This document shows positions 54,705-64,000 of a DNA stretch of 64,000 bases, one piece after another. The position numbers and the translations under genes were made by a program. How positions within the stretch are numbered: the first letter of the stretch is position 1; every line of letters begins with the position of its first letter. Below the pieces are notes generated by a model that was not told the DNA's origin, did not search any database, and saw only the letters and a program-made list of their open reading frames with translations. The stretch is from Piezodorus guildinii (taxonomy: Eukaryota; Arthropoda; Insecta; Hemiptera; Pentatomidae): assembly GCA_023052935.1 (NCBI GenBank), contig CM041297.1, positions 110,661,563 to 110,725,562 on the forward strand, read 5' to 3'.

Positions 54705-54965
54705 ATTCAAAAATCAAAATATTTGGATAAAATAAATAAACGAAATAAGATAATTCATTGTCGATAATATAGAAACACAGCAAAATTACTGTTTCTTGAT
54801 TGTGTGAGGAAAAGGAGGAGGTTGAAAAGGAGCGAATAAAGGTAGGAACGGTTCGTGCATGACGGATCTAAGGAGGAAAAAATTCCAAAGAGAGGTTGCT
54901 GTGGCAAGAAAGGACTTGTCAAACGAAGCAGTATGGTGAACAGGAAGGCTTAACAAATAAAATTT

Positions 54966-55329
54966 AAATGAATCATTAGGACTGAGTGATCTTAAAATTA
55001 TTTAGTTATTCGGAACTTGTACTTAAATCGCATAAATAATTCAGTCAGGCTAGGAGTAAAAGATCTCGAAAAGTTTTTTACAGCAAGAACAGTCAGGACT
55101 CATTAACGAAAAAAAAAGTTATATTTGCCATCGTTTTTTTACAAGCTTGATAACCATTAAAACAAATAAGTGCCTTAGATGTGTAGTAGAACTGCACTGC
55201 ATATCTTTAGCCTTATAATTACTTTGTCTTCCATTTTGTTGGTGCGTCGGCAGTTTCATTCCTTTGGCAATTTTGACGTCTGAAAGGATCTTGATTTTTT
55301 TTTTCCTAATTTTTTTTAGGAAATGAAAT
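54966..55329. other. Spacer, nothing recognised
   Basis: No gene supported. Confidence 0.35.
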
Positions 55330-55400
55330 AAAAATTAATTTTATTCTAGAACGAATTAGTTCCCTAAGAATAACAAACAAAGTTGGAATTGGAATGACAT
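55330..55400 (-). mobile_element. Hairpin-tailed LINE LH5, 3'-end fragment, minus strand
   Basis: TTTATTCTAGAACGAATTAG then TTCCCTAAGAATAAC matches the reversed family 3' end, with a diverged stem. The body beyond ~55,400 is not recognisable. Confidence 0.5.
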
Positions 55401-56499
55401 TTTTCTATTTTTTTTTAAACTTTGGTGTTGAAATAGAACATATTTGGTAGGAATGACTGTTGTTCATCTATCGCTTTGAATTTCACATTTTTTGAAAGAT
55501 TAACAGTTGAGGAATTGGAGAGATAAATGATGTTTAGAATAAGGTAATAAAAAATAATGGTAATGACGTCTTCCATACCCATTGAAAACCTTACGAAATA
55601 ATGCCTTTATTTAACCGAAATAATGTTGATTTACCGCATTATTTTATTTTTATAGTTTCATTGATTAATTCGTATAACTTTTTTTTCAACGTTAACATGC
55701 TAAGTATGGACTTAATAATGCCATTGCTTATCTCTAGCGTACTTGGCAGGACTTGAGGAGAACCCTTAGACAAAAACTATTCTCCATTAGCTATTAGCCA
55801 AGTAATCTATTCTCCGGTGCAGGTAGATATCAATAAAAGGAATAATTCAGGATATTGACGTTATTGGCTTTCTCCTTCTAATTTATAGCCGGCGAGATGG
55901 CCAAGAATTTCTCTCCAGAATATTTCATCAATAATCGACGGTGCCCTAGGTTCGGGAAAGAAATTTATATGAAAATTAAATTGTAGTTGTACTTTGTTGC
56001 TTGGCTGCTAAATCTTCGGTAATATTCATTGGCTTTAGACCCTCCGGTCTTATGAATTATACAAACATTAGCAGCATTTTTAATGTTCCTAATTAATGTG
56101 ACTGCGGCTTGGGAAGATTTTTTTTTTCCATTTTACAAAGTTTTCCTAATATTTTTTCGTTTATCTTTTTTTTTTTATGTTCTTAACGATTCAATTTCAT
56201 CTTCTGCATTGCAGATAAAAATATTCATCAATCTCTCACAAGATATCCATCCTCTAAAATGTCAACAGATTTAATTTAGGTGAAAATTGATTAACAGATG
56301 TTTAAGGATAACATTTAGTGTTGATAAACACACTCCTAGTAATTAATTGACATTATATTGTAATTATCATTACCTGTTTGTTAAACGCATGCGTAAAATA
56401 AGGCAGTAGGATTATTGTAAACTTTTTTTACTTTTTGCACTGTTCCGGAAACTTTTGTTAAATTGGAAGGGGTTCACAGATAGTACAATCCATAAAATA
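55401..56499. other. Spacer, nothing recognised
   Basis: A slightly GC-richer part (55,885-56,060) without a clear frame. No gene supported. Confidence 0.4.
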
Positions 56500-56960
56500 A
56501 TAATCCTTTATTTATTCTGGGACGAGTCTCTTAAGAATAATATCACAGGAAATAAACAGTGGTCTTAAGACTAGAGTCTTAGAGTAAAATAATTGACAAC
56601 AGAATTAAATTAATAAAATGAAAAAATATAACTACTCAAAAGACAACTTCTAATAAAATGTGAAAACAAGAAAAAGATATATATGTGTATGTGTTAAAAT
56701 GAAAACAGAGAATAATATATAATTAAAAATAGAATAACATTATAAAGAACAATTATACATATACAGTTAAAAAAAGAAAAGAAAGAAATTACAATGTTTT
56801 TATATGTTTGTAAAATTATATATGATTTGACCTTACATCTTTGAAAAGATAATCTTTTCGAATAATATTTGCTTATATATACCAACCTGTTCATATTCAT
56901 TTTTTCAATACAATTGGATAAATTGTTGTGAATACGTGCTATTTTGTCTCAAATGAATTT
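56500..56960 (-). mobile_element. Hairpin-tailed LINE LH6, 3'-end copy, minus strand
   Basis: CCTTTATTTATTCTGGGACG then AGTCTCTTAAGAATAA is the reversed family 3' end, followed by AT-rich 3' UTR-like sequence. No ORF2 motif could be read; the 5' limit is approximate. Confidence 0.55.
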
Positions 56961-57014
56961 AACTCCTCTCCCTTCCCCATCAATATCTATAATAATTTGT
57001 TTATTTATTTTACT

Positions 57015-57287
57015 TCTCTTTATGCTGCTGTGGCTAATCAGACGATGCATCTAGTGGGAGTCTAAAATTTTGCCTATCCAGGTTTAATTAGGATAGGGAT
57101 CTTTAACGAGTACCTGGCAAAGCACAGGCTCGGGACCACCTTTTAACGTCCCATCCAAAGGAAGAAATGACTAAGGATTTTTGACTCCCATTAAAAAAAT
57201 CCAGGAGCCACCTGCGGGTTTGGACCCGGGATCTTGGGCATAGAACGCTGTTATGCTAACCACCATGCTACAGATAACCCCATCTAT
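57015..57287 (-). mobile_element. SINE-A copy 5 with tRNA head, minus strand
   Basis: On the minus strand: GGTTATCTGTAGCATGGTGG then TTAGCATAACAGCG (A-box region), CCCGGGTCCAAACCCG (B box), then the conserved core GATGGGACGTTAAAAGGTGG, TCCCGAGCCTGTGC, GGTACTCGTTAAAGATCCC, AATTAAACCTGGATAGGC and the end TGATTAGCCACAGCAGCAT then AAAGAGAAGTAAAATAAATAAA. The only head-containing copy; it defines the family. Confidence 0.8.
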
Positions 57288-58318
57288 TATAATAGCTTTT
57301 TTTATCTTATTATCTTAATTTTTCTTTCTTACCTTTTATCCTTCTTCTGTAAACTCGATAAATTTTAAGATGTTGTGTTGTTATTTCATAATCGTATATA
57401 GATGATTATGTGAAACAAGAAAAAGATATATATGATTATAACATACTTATATTTTTCTTGTTTATAATGATCACTATAAGTAAATTATCATCTATATCAC
57501 GCATTTTATGCTCCTACACGAAATATTTTAAATTTTAATATTACAGATATAACCTTATAGCCATTTGTATTTCTACGTATTAGCATTATAAATGAAACAA
57601 TATTAATGATTTTGTTTATGTTTAAGGTATTTTTTCCCCTCAATTCTATGATTGGGGTTTTGCTGCTCTATTTTGTACATCTCGAGATTTTTTCTGCACG
57701 ATTTTGCACGTTTCGAAGTTTTTAAGTTTTTGCACGTTTTTTTGGCTGTTAACTGCTTAAAAATCCGGTCTCTAGTAATAACACACTTGTTAGGTTATCC
57801 TGCAGTTAAACAACCTAATATAACTTGAGTGGGTAGGTTGAGATTCATTCCGTTGGGCTCTGAAGAAATAAATTTTAACTTGTCCATGTTTGTACGCCTC
57901 AATTTGCTTTGTAAACACGTTCTCTAATAGGGCTTACCAATGATTTAGGTTCCTTAAAATTAAAATTTGCTGCTGTTCTATTTTCTATTATTATTGTTAG
58001 TACTATTTATATTTTATATAAATTCTTTAGAATATAATATCGTCAGATGCTATACTACTCTGCCTCCGTTTTGGGCCTGATGGTGGTGCTATTATGTAAA
58101 TTCTTCATTTCAGACTACAAGCTATGTGAAAAAAAAAAAAGAATGAGGTGGTGTTGCTTTATGAATTCATCCGTTTTAGAATCTGATGAATGTTAGTCGA
58201 TGTTTCTTTCCAGAGAAGTTTATTTCGTCGTTTTCTGACACATGCTTAAAACACTTTTTTAACAATAAACTCTCTTGTATATTTTGTCTCTCGATTAATA
58301 ATATAATATCTTATAATA
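57288..58318. other. Spacer, nothing recognised
   Basis: No gene or repeat supported. Confidence 0.4.
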
Positions 58319-58407
58319 CTAGCTGACCCGGCAAGCGTTTTTCTGCCATATAAATTATTTTTAGTGAATATTTTGATTGTGACATACAAAAAAAAAAAAA
58401 AAAAAAG

Positions 58408-58835
58408 AATGTTTTTTAAGTGCTACTTCATATACTATGCTTTTTTTTTTTTTTTTTTACCTTCTTACGATTTTATAAAAAACTTGCTTTATCAATGTAA
58501 ACTTTAATGGGCTTTAAAGATCATCTAGGTTTCATTCTGATTGAAATAGTCTGACAGTTGACAGCTGAGTGTAATCTCGGCCCAATCACCTCATTGCACG
58601 GCCGTTGGCCTTGAAACAGTATGAATCTCTATATGTACTGAGCCCAAGACTCTTCATGGTTGTAGTGGCACAGGTTTTTTTTTTGTTATATATTATATTA
58701 TTTAATCTAAATCTTTTATTTAAATTTACTTTATAAACCTTTTTCAACTACAAGATTTTTTAGAACAGTTATTAAATATATTTTTACAGCCGAGGTAAGT
58801 AATAGTCGTATGTAGCCCCCATCAGATTTTTTGCA
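58408..58835 (-). repeat. AGTGAAAGT repeat family, copy 5, nested in family D
   Basis: TTCTTACGATTTTATAAAAA, CATTCTGATTGAAATAGTC then (after a SINE-B) AGCCGAGGTAAGTAATAG and CATCAGATTTTTTG, matching copies 2 and 4 in reverse orientation. Confidence 0.55.
58558..58692 (+). mobile_element. SINE-B copy nested in AGTGAAAGT copy 5
   Basis: CAGCTGAGTGTAATCTCGG, TCATTGCACGGCCGTTGGCC, TATATGTACTGAGCCCAAG and ACTCTTCATGGTTGTAG then a T run. Very similar to the 42.8-kb copy and headless in the same place, so both may derive from a truncated source. Confidence 0.65.
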
Positions 58836-59025
58836 ATATGAACGATATGTAAATTATTTTGTTATTGCTCTTACAAATATACTAAAATCGCGATTGACAT
58901 GTGCGATGGTGGGGGGAGGAAATAAAAATGATTAAACAATTTTTTTTTCATAGGGCCACCCGAATAATCTAGCGGTATGAAATACACTTAAGGACCGATT
59001 CTCATACCTACCAAATATACATGTA

Positions 59026-59058
<33 letters not shown>

Positions 59059-59125
59059 TCGGTCGAGCCGTTTTAGAGAAGTACGACCTCAAACAACGTG
59101 ACACGAGATTTTTGTATATCAGATA

Positions 59126-60007
59126 CAAAATTTCACTATTTGTGATTACATTATCCAGTATTTTCCTTATGTTTCATATATTCTTCATGATTCTTTTCAA
59201 AAATGAATGACGAAAACTAATACTCCTGAAATTGTAAAACCATTCTTTGAGCTAAATATGAAATAGTTTTTAACGGTTGAGTTTAAAAGTAATTAAGTAA
59301 ACTCTTATTTATGCTTATTTTATGATTTGTGTAAATCGTGCGGTTTTTTAATGCTAATCTTAGATTTCTGTCAGTCAGTTTAACTCGAAAAGCAGTTAAG
59401 AAGTTTTTTTTTTAATTTTTGCACTTACAGATAACATAATATGGAAATAAATACCGGTGGTAAACGCTACCCAATAAAATGGACTATCGCGGTCCACCTG
59501 TGGTACGCGCCGCACAGTGGAAAATATGACCGATTTACGTGGACACAATTCTGAAACTTGTCCATATTTAACCTTTGGGGTCCCAGATTACGGAACAAAA
59601 TACGAGAAAAAATTATATAAATTATACTAATTATTTTCCAGACACGTCTGGCGAGCGCATAGTGGTCAGACATCAAATTTATTTGCTAAAATCTAATTCT
59701 ATAGGTAGATTGCGATGTATATTCTCTAACGAGTTTGGAAATATAATTTCTTACCTGTCTCAGCAATCTCCATTGTTAAATAAAAGCGAAAAGACTTTAA
59801 CCTTAACGCACCTTGAACACAATGTATGGCCTGAAGATAATTCCCAATATTAGACACTTCTGCGAAAAGGAATGATTCACTCATTTAGTATTTATTGGCA
59901 AACACGGTATGGCGAGAAATATTAATATTAGGAGTCTTGCCAATTAATAATAAAAAGATGAAGCACTGGAAAATTCCACACTTTTGACTTCACCTTTGTC
60001 CGCCTAA
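59126..60007. other. Spacer, nothing recognised
   Basis: A hairpin-like CCACCTGTGGTACGCGCCGC then ACAGTGG at 59,494-59,520 is the only notable structure. The open frame at 59,575-59,853 lacks a coding signature. Confidence 0.4.
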
Positions 60008-60339
60008 ATTGAGACTTTCATTTCCAAAAGGACATTTTTTACAAAATTGATTTTTTTACATATTTGTATTCTCATCACTTAAATGTGTCTAAATCACCTA
60101 TTTGATTTTATCTAATGTACACCCCAGTCCTTTATAAACGCTATTTAGAAATATTGTTATTTTCTAAACGGAATTAATTACACATTTAATTTCGTTCCAA
60201 ATTATACCAAAACATTCTACATTTTAATGTGAAAAGAATCAAATTAGCTAATTTAATAATATTATAATTAGTGATTTTTGCGTCTCCTGTAAAATTTCCT
60301 AGAATGGATATAGTACCTTTTGGAAATCAACGTCTCAAT
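60008..60339. mobile_element. GAGACG MITE, second complete copy (332 bp)
   Basis: Left ATTGAGACTTTCATTTCC then AAAAGGACA; right TAGTACCTTTTGGAAATC then AACGTCTCAAT. The interior aligns with the 45.6-kb copy. The left TIR has drifted while the right is identical to the other copy. Confidence 0.78.
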
Positions 60340-60454
60340 CGGTGATTTTGCCCAGTGTTCGCCGGCTTGAATGTGTTTCCTACAAAATAACATCCAGACG
60401 AATGAAAAACTTGTTGAATCATCTATCTATCTTTTTATCTAATTATTCTACCTC

Positions 60455-60630
60455 AGTGACGTAAGGCGAAAATGACCTAGTGGTTAATGCCTTCAAATCC
60501 TAGCTAAACCCATCTGTCCTTTTTTTTATTTTTTACTTTATTTAAAAAAAAATCTTACTAAATTTATTTGTTTAGTACAAAGAGACGCCCCAGAATAAAT
60601 AAACAAGTTATTATTCTTATTATTATAGGA
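60455..60630 (+). mobile_element. Possible SINE with a hairpin-LINE 3' tail
   Basis: A tRNA-like head (GAAAATGACCTAGTGGTTAA as A box; CTTCAAATCCTAG as degenerate B box, unusually close) is followed by a T/A-rich link. A 3' end TTTAGTACAAAGAGACG then CCCCAGAATAAATAAAC resembles the LH family tail (AAAGGGACATGTCCCAGAATAA). It could also be two independent fragments side by side. Confidence 0.4.
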
Positions 60631-60639
60631 CCAATTTTC

Positions 60640-61380
60640 ATTTAAAAATAGCAATTTTGATTATTCTGAAATAACGCTGTGAACGCGAAATCGGATACAT
60701 CCACTTAAATGATCCATTATAAAATCAGTAAATGTTATTACAGCCGCATTATTTGATTTAGCGATTTGTTATTCTCAGTTTCTCCAGCCTATGGAGTTCA
60801 GACTCCAGCTGGATCTTCCCATTCATGCCGGACGATAGATGGTAAAGAGCCATTGAACCGACAAGAGCGAGGGAAGGGATAAACCATCGACTATCGGGGG
60901 GCGGCAGATGCTCATCAAACTTTTTAGCGGTCGGATCTCCTTATGTAAATTTACATTTCATCAAGGCTCAGCAATCTACGGGCCCTTCACCCGATCCCGC
61001 CCGTCCTTTGTTCGCTTCCTGCTATCCGCTTCATCTCCTGCTATTATATTCCGCTTTTAGCAGGAAACGTTCCTTCTATTCGTTGGAAACGTTACTTAGT
61101 TTATGTTTAAACTGTCCGTCGAACAAACACCGGTTTTATTTCGGATTTAAAGCTTTTCGGATTTGTATCAACGCAAATATGACCATTGATGAGAGTCATA
61201 AAAACAGTACATTCAGAGATTTTTCGTTATCTGAACAATGCCCATGGATTGATAAAATAGAGATTAATGTTTGTCCAGCGAATCTATCGAACATCAGCTG
61301 TTGACTATTTTTTCTATGTTCTAGCCTACATGATCTGAATAAATTAAATAAACAAAGACTCAATGGTAAATAACATCGTC
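60640..61380. other. GC-balanced block without assigned function
   Basis: 60,780-61,300 is clearly less AT-rich than its surroundings. A frame at 61,008-61,304 is open but has no ATG at its start and no codon bias. No repeat match inside the window; possibly unique host sequence. Confidence 0.4.
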
Positions 61381-61446
61381 GGATTCATGAGTGAGGTATA
61401 TATATACCATTACTATATATACCATGGAGGTACATATATAGCATTT

Positions 61447-61632
61447 CCAAGTCAATTGTAACCTTTTCCAAGTCAAATGTAACTTTTTCCAAGTCAAATG
61501 TAACCTTTTCCAAGTCAAATGTAACCCTTTCCATTTCAAATGTCACCTTTTCCATTTCAAATGTTACCTTTTCCAAGTCAAATGTCACCTTTTCCATTTC
61601 AAATGTTACCTTTTCCAAGTCAAATGTCACCT
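61447..61632 (-). repeat. 21-bp minisatellite, about 9 units
   Basis: Units of the form CCTTTTCCAAGTCAAATGT and CCTTTTCCATTTCAAATGT with 21-bp spacing. Because 21 is a multiple of 3, the minus strand stays open and reads heptapeptides KVTFDLE or KVTFEME. The open stretch has no ATG ahead of it and ends just after the array, so translation is not supported. Confidence 0.85.
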
Positions 61633-61869
61633 TTTTCTTCACTTCTAGCCTTAAATATTCCGATTTATTTATTTATTCATTGAAAAATAATTAGTTTGAT
61701 TATAATTATGACTTTTTTAATAATTTTGGCATATCCTATCGCTATTTTTTTCTGTTTTTTAGATATTTCATAACAACTTCTGTTTTTTACGAACTAATAT
61801 TTAAAAAAATTAATTATTGTCTATTTAGTTTTAAGATAGTTGTTGATTTTGAATTTTTAGAGGGAAGGG

Positions 61870-63290
61870 ATACTTTTTGGGAATAATTAATGTGTTTTCG
61901 GGTATTATAATTACGTTTTTCGAGATGTATTTTTTATCGCTCGCGTGCATATTAACTCGCATTTACTTTTAATGTTTTTTTATTGATATAGGAATTAATT
62001 AATGTGTTTTCGTGTATTATAATTACGTTTTTCGAGATTTATTTTTTATCGCTCGTGTGCATATTAACTCGCATTTGCTTTTAATGTTTTTTATTGATAT
62101 AGGGATTAATTATTGTGCTTTCGGGTGGTTATGATTAAGTTTTTTGAGCTCTATTTTTTATCGCTCATGCGTATTTCAATTCGCATTTACTTTTAATCTT
62201 TTTTATTGATATAGGGATTAATTAATGTGCTTTCAGGTGGTTATGATTACGTTTTTCGAGGGGTATTTTTTATCGCCCTCGTTTATTTTAACTAAAATTT
62301 ACTTTTTATGTTTTTTATTGATATAGGGATTAATTATTGTGCTTTCGGGTGGTTATGATTAAGTTTTTTTAGCTCTATCTTTTATCACTCATGCATATTA
62401 ACTCGCATTTACTTTTAATGTTTTTTATTGATATAGGGAATAATTAATGTGCTTTCGGATGATTATGATTACGGTTTTCGATCTGTACTTTTATCGCTCT
62501 CACTTATTTTAACTAAAATTTACTTTTTATGGTTTTTATTGATATATGGGTTGATAATTGTGTTTTTGGGTATTATAATTACGTTTTTCGAGCTGTATTT
62601 TTTGTCGCTCATGGGTATTTCAACTCGCATTTACTTTTAATGTTTTTTATAGACATATAGGTTATTAATTGTATTTGCGGGTCTTGTAATTACGTTTTTT
62701 GAGCTGTATTTTTTATCGCTCATGGGTTTTTCAACTCGCATTTACTTTTTATGTTTTTTATTGATATAGGGATTAATTATTGTGCTTTCGGGTGGTTATG
62801 AATTCGTTTTTCGAGCTGTATTTTTTATCGCTCATGGGTATTTCAACTCGCATTTACTTTTTATGTTTTTTATTGATATAGGGATTAATTATTGTGCTTT
62901 TGGGTGGTTATGAATACGTTTTTTGAGCTGTATTTTTTATCGCTCATGGGTTTTTCAACTCGCATTTACTTTTTATGTTTTTTATTGATATAGGGATTAA
63001 TAATGTGTTTTCGGGTATTATAATTACGTTTTTCGAGATGTATATTTTATCGCTCGCTTGCATATTAACTCGCATTTATTTTTAATGATTTTTATTGATA
63101 CAGAGATTAATTAATGTGCTTTCGGGTGGTTATGATTACGTTTTTCGAGCTGTAATTTTTATCGCTCATGGGTATTTCTACTCGTATTTACTTTTTATGT
63201 TTTTTATTGATATAGGGATTAATTATTGTGCTTTCGGGTGGTTATGATTAAGTTTTTGATGGATATTGGGATTGATTATTTTGTTTTTAG
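61870..63290 (+). repeat. ~111-bp satellite array, about 12.5 units in direct orientation
   Basis: Units begin near 61,876, 61,991, 62,102, 62,214, 62,326, 62,437, 62,547, 62,660, 62,769, 62,881, 62,993, 63,103 and 63,216 (partial). Consensus words: GATATAGGGATTAATTATTG, TGCTTTCGGGTGGTTATGAT, TACGTTTTTCGAGCTGTATT and TTTATCGCTCATGGG..CAACTCGCATTTACTTTT. AT-rich, non-coding. Variant types alternate, suggesting higher-order structure. Confidence 0.92.
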
Positions 63291-63690
63291 TTCTCATTAT
63301 AACGTTGTTGGAATATACATCATTTAGCGTTTTTTTATTTTTATTTAATATTTGTATTATTATTTTTTTTATAAAAGGATTAGTTATAGTTCCTTTTATA
63401 GCGTCCTGGGTAAGTTTTTTTAACTAAATATTTTATAATGGACCTACTTTCTCACTTGTTCTTACAATTATCTGATAATTTAATTGAGGAATCGTTTATT
63501 CTATTTTCGGGTGTTCTTATAACATTATTTGAACGTTATTTGTTATCGCTTTTACTCATTTTAAGTTACTGTTCCTATTTCATAAATATTTGATAGAGGG
63601 ATCGTTTATAGTGTTTTGGGGAATACTAATAGAGTTTATGACATTTTTTTATAGCTAGTACACATTTTACCTTAAACAATAAGTGATCTA
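63291..63690 (+). repeat. Degenerate satellite units at array edge
   Basis: Diverged units in the same orientation: GGATTAGTTATAGTTCC.., GGAATCGTTTATTCTATTTTC then GGGTGTTCTTATAAC, and GGGATCGTTTATAGTGTTTT. Confidence 0.6.
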
Positions 63691-64000
63691 GAACAATGCG
63701 CAATTGCGATGTAACACCCAGTTGAAAAAAGTAATCAGAACGTGCAAAAACAACAAATAATTTTTACTTCAAATTATAACATAATATCTACGGTATGTAG
63801 AAATTTCCAAGCGCATAAATGATTAATGTTCAAAACACGTAATCAGAATCCCCTGAAACAAAAACAAAGAAAGACCACTCTATCAAAATATAAAATGATA
63901 TTAGCTCTAAGTTGAAACGAGCGCGAGCTATAGAATAAGCAGTCCAAAAAAAGTTTCTTCAAAACCACCCAAAAACACAAGTATAGATCCTCTATAACAA
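63691..64000 (-). repeat. Satellite units in inverted orientation
   Basis: On the minus strand from the window end: TATAGAGGATCTATACTTGT, GTTTTTGGGTGGTTTTGAAG, TATAGCTCGCGCTCGTTTCA and TTTTGATAGAG form one diverged unit. GATTCTGATTACGTGTTTTG and ATTTGTTGTTTTTGCACG.. mark a second and third. The array therefore reverses near 63,690 and runs off the window. Confidence 0.7.

Larger units (their letters stand above)
53957..54965 (-). mobile_element. Hairpin-tailed LINE LH4, minus strand, split by a nested LINE
   Basis: Left part 53,957-54,107 carries the family 3' end (TTATTCTGGGACTAATGTCC). Right part 54,705-54,965 carries the ORF2 C-terminus on the minus strand: HHTASFDKSFLATATSLWNF aligned with LH2's AHRTAHFDRSFLIRSTILWN. 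The two parts were contiguous before insertion of the 54,108-54,704 element. Confidence 0.78.
58319..59125 (+). repeat. GCTGACCCG repeat (family D), split by nested insertions
   Basis: Starts TAGCTGACCCGGCAAGCG..CTGCCATATAAATTATTT and resumes after ~58,835, ending AAAATCGGTCGAGCCGTTTT then AGAGAAGTACGACC and TTTTTGTATATCAGATA. These start and end words recur at 36.0 kb and are common in insect repeat families. The A tract at 59,031-59,058 lies inside. Confidence 0.5.

Noticed and set aside
55885..55965. GGCGAGATGGCCAAG and TAGGTTCGGG as tRNA-type A and B boxes
   Set aside because: Flanking sequence forms no cloverleaf and no related copy occurs in the window.
59575..59853. 92-codon plus-strand frame
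   Set aside because: No codon bias, no domain and no splice signals; compatible with chance.
61008..61304. 98-codon plus-strand frame in the GC-balanced block
   Set aside because: Begins at TTG rather than ATG, shows no codon bias and no recognisable domain.
61447..63290. CRISPR-like regular repeats
   Set aside because: Repeats are contiguous with no unique spacers and the context is eukaryotic: a minisatellite and a satellite array.

Overview
The window is AT-rich eukaryotic nuclear DNA, almost certainly from an arthropod and probably an insect. The evidence is two long Jockey-clade non-LTR retrotransposons (ORF1 with C2HC/CCHC zinc knuckles, ORF2 with an EEP endonuclease and a FADD reverse transcriptase), a mariner derivative, tRNA-derived SINEs, simple repeats, a eukaryotic tRNA-His gene and a GT splice donor. 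There are no bacterial operons, ribosome binding sites or CRISPR arrays. Almost all long reading frames belong to mobile elements. I read everything by eye, so alignments and copy limits are approximate unless a target-site duplication (TSD) fixes them.

Layout. (i) 0.4-5.3 kb: full-length but frameshifted Jockey copy J1. (ii) 5.6-6.3 kb: a folded-back mariner relic whose two ends are both the element's 3' end. (iii) 6.7-15.6 kb: two copies of a ~0.9-kb 'AGTGAAAGT' repeat, a (TA)33 tract, a SINE-B, truncated Jockey copy J2 (12.0-13.4 kb) with a template-jump at its 5' junction, and an RTE-like RT relic. (iv) 18.0-26.2 kb: SINE-C, two SINE-A copies, near-intact Jockey copy J3 (19,473-24,296, perfect 11-bp TSD, ORF2 broken by one missing base), then two short copies (J4, J5) of a third Jockey subfamily. 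(v) 27.6-34 kb: another AGTGAAAGT copy, an old 303-bp tandem duplication split by a LINE insertion, a tRNA-His(GTG) gene, a GC-rich exon that may encode a 70-residue membrane protein and is the best host protein-gene candidate, and Jockey copy J6. (vi) 36-46.8 kb: SINE-A copies, hairpin-tailed LINE copies (LH family), three RTE-like C-terminal relics, a MITE with ~28-bp terminal inverted repeats, and Jockey fragment J7. (vii) 49.6-60.6 kb: SINE-B, a 240-bp foldback resembling a Penelope-type terminal repeat, an RTE-like relic, nested LINE insertions, a three-deep nest at 58.3-59.1 kb, and a second MITE copy. (viii) 61.4-64 kb: a 21-bp minisatellite, then a ~111-bp satellite array whose units reverse orientation near 63.7 kb.

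How it works together. This is a transposon-dense intergenic region. Jockey elements supply ORF1 (RNA-binding chaperone) and ORF2 (endonuclease/RT) for target-primed reverse transcription. Five Jockey copies have TSDs whose element-side start is ATTT or AATTT, which suggests a shared nick preference. SINEs and 5'-truncated LINE tails are typical by-products of that machinery. No copy seen here has fully intact ORFs.
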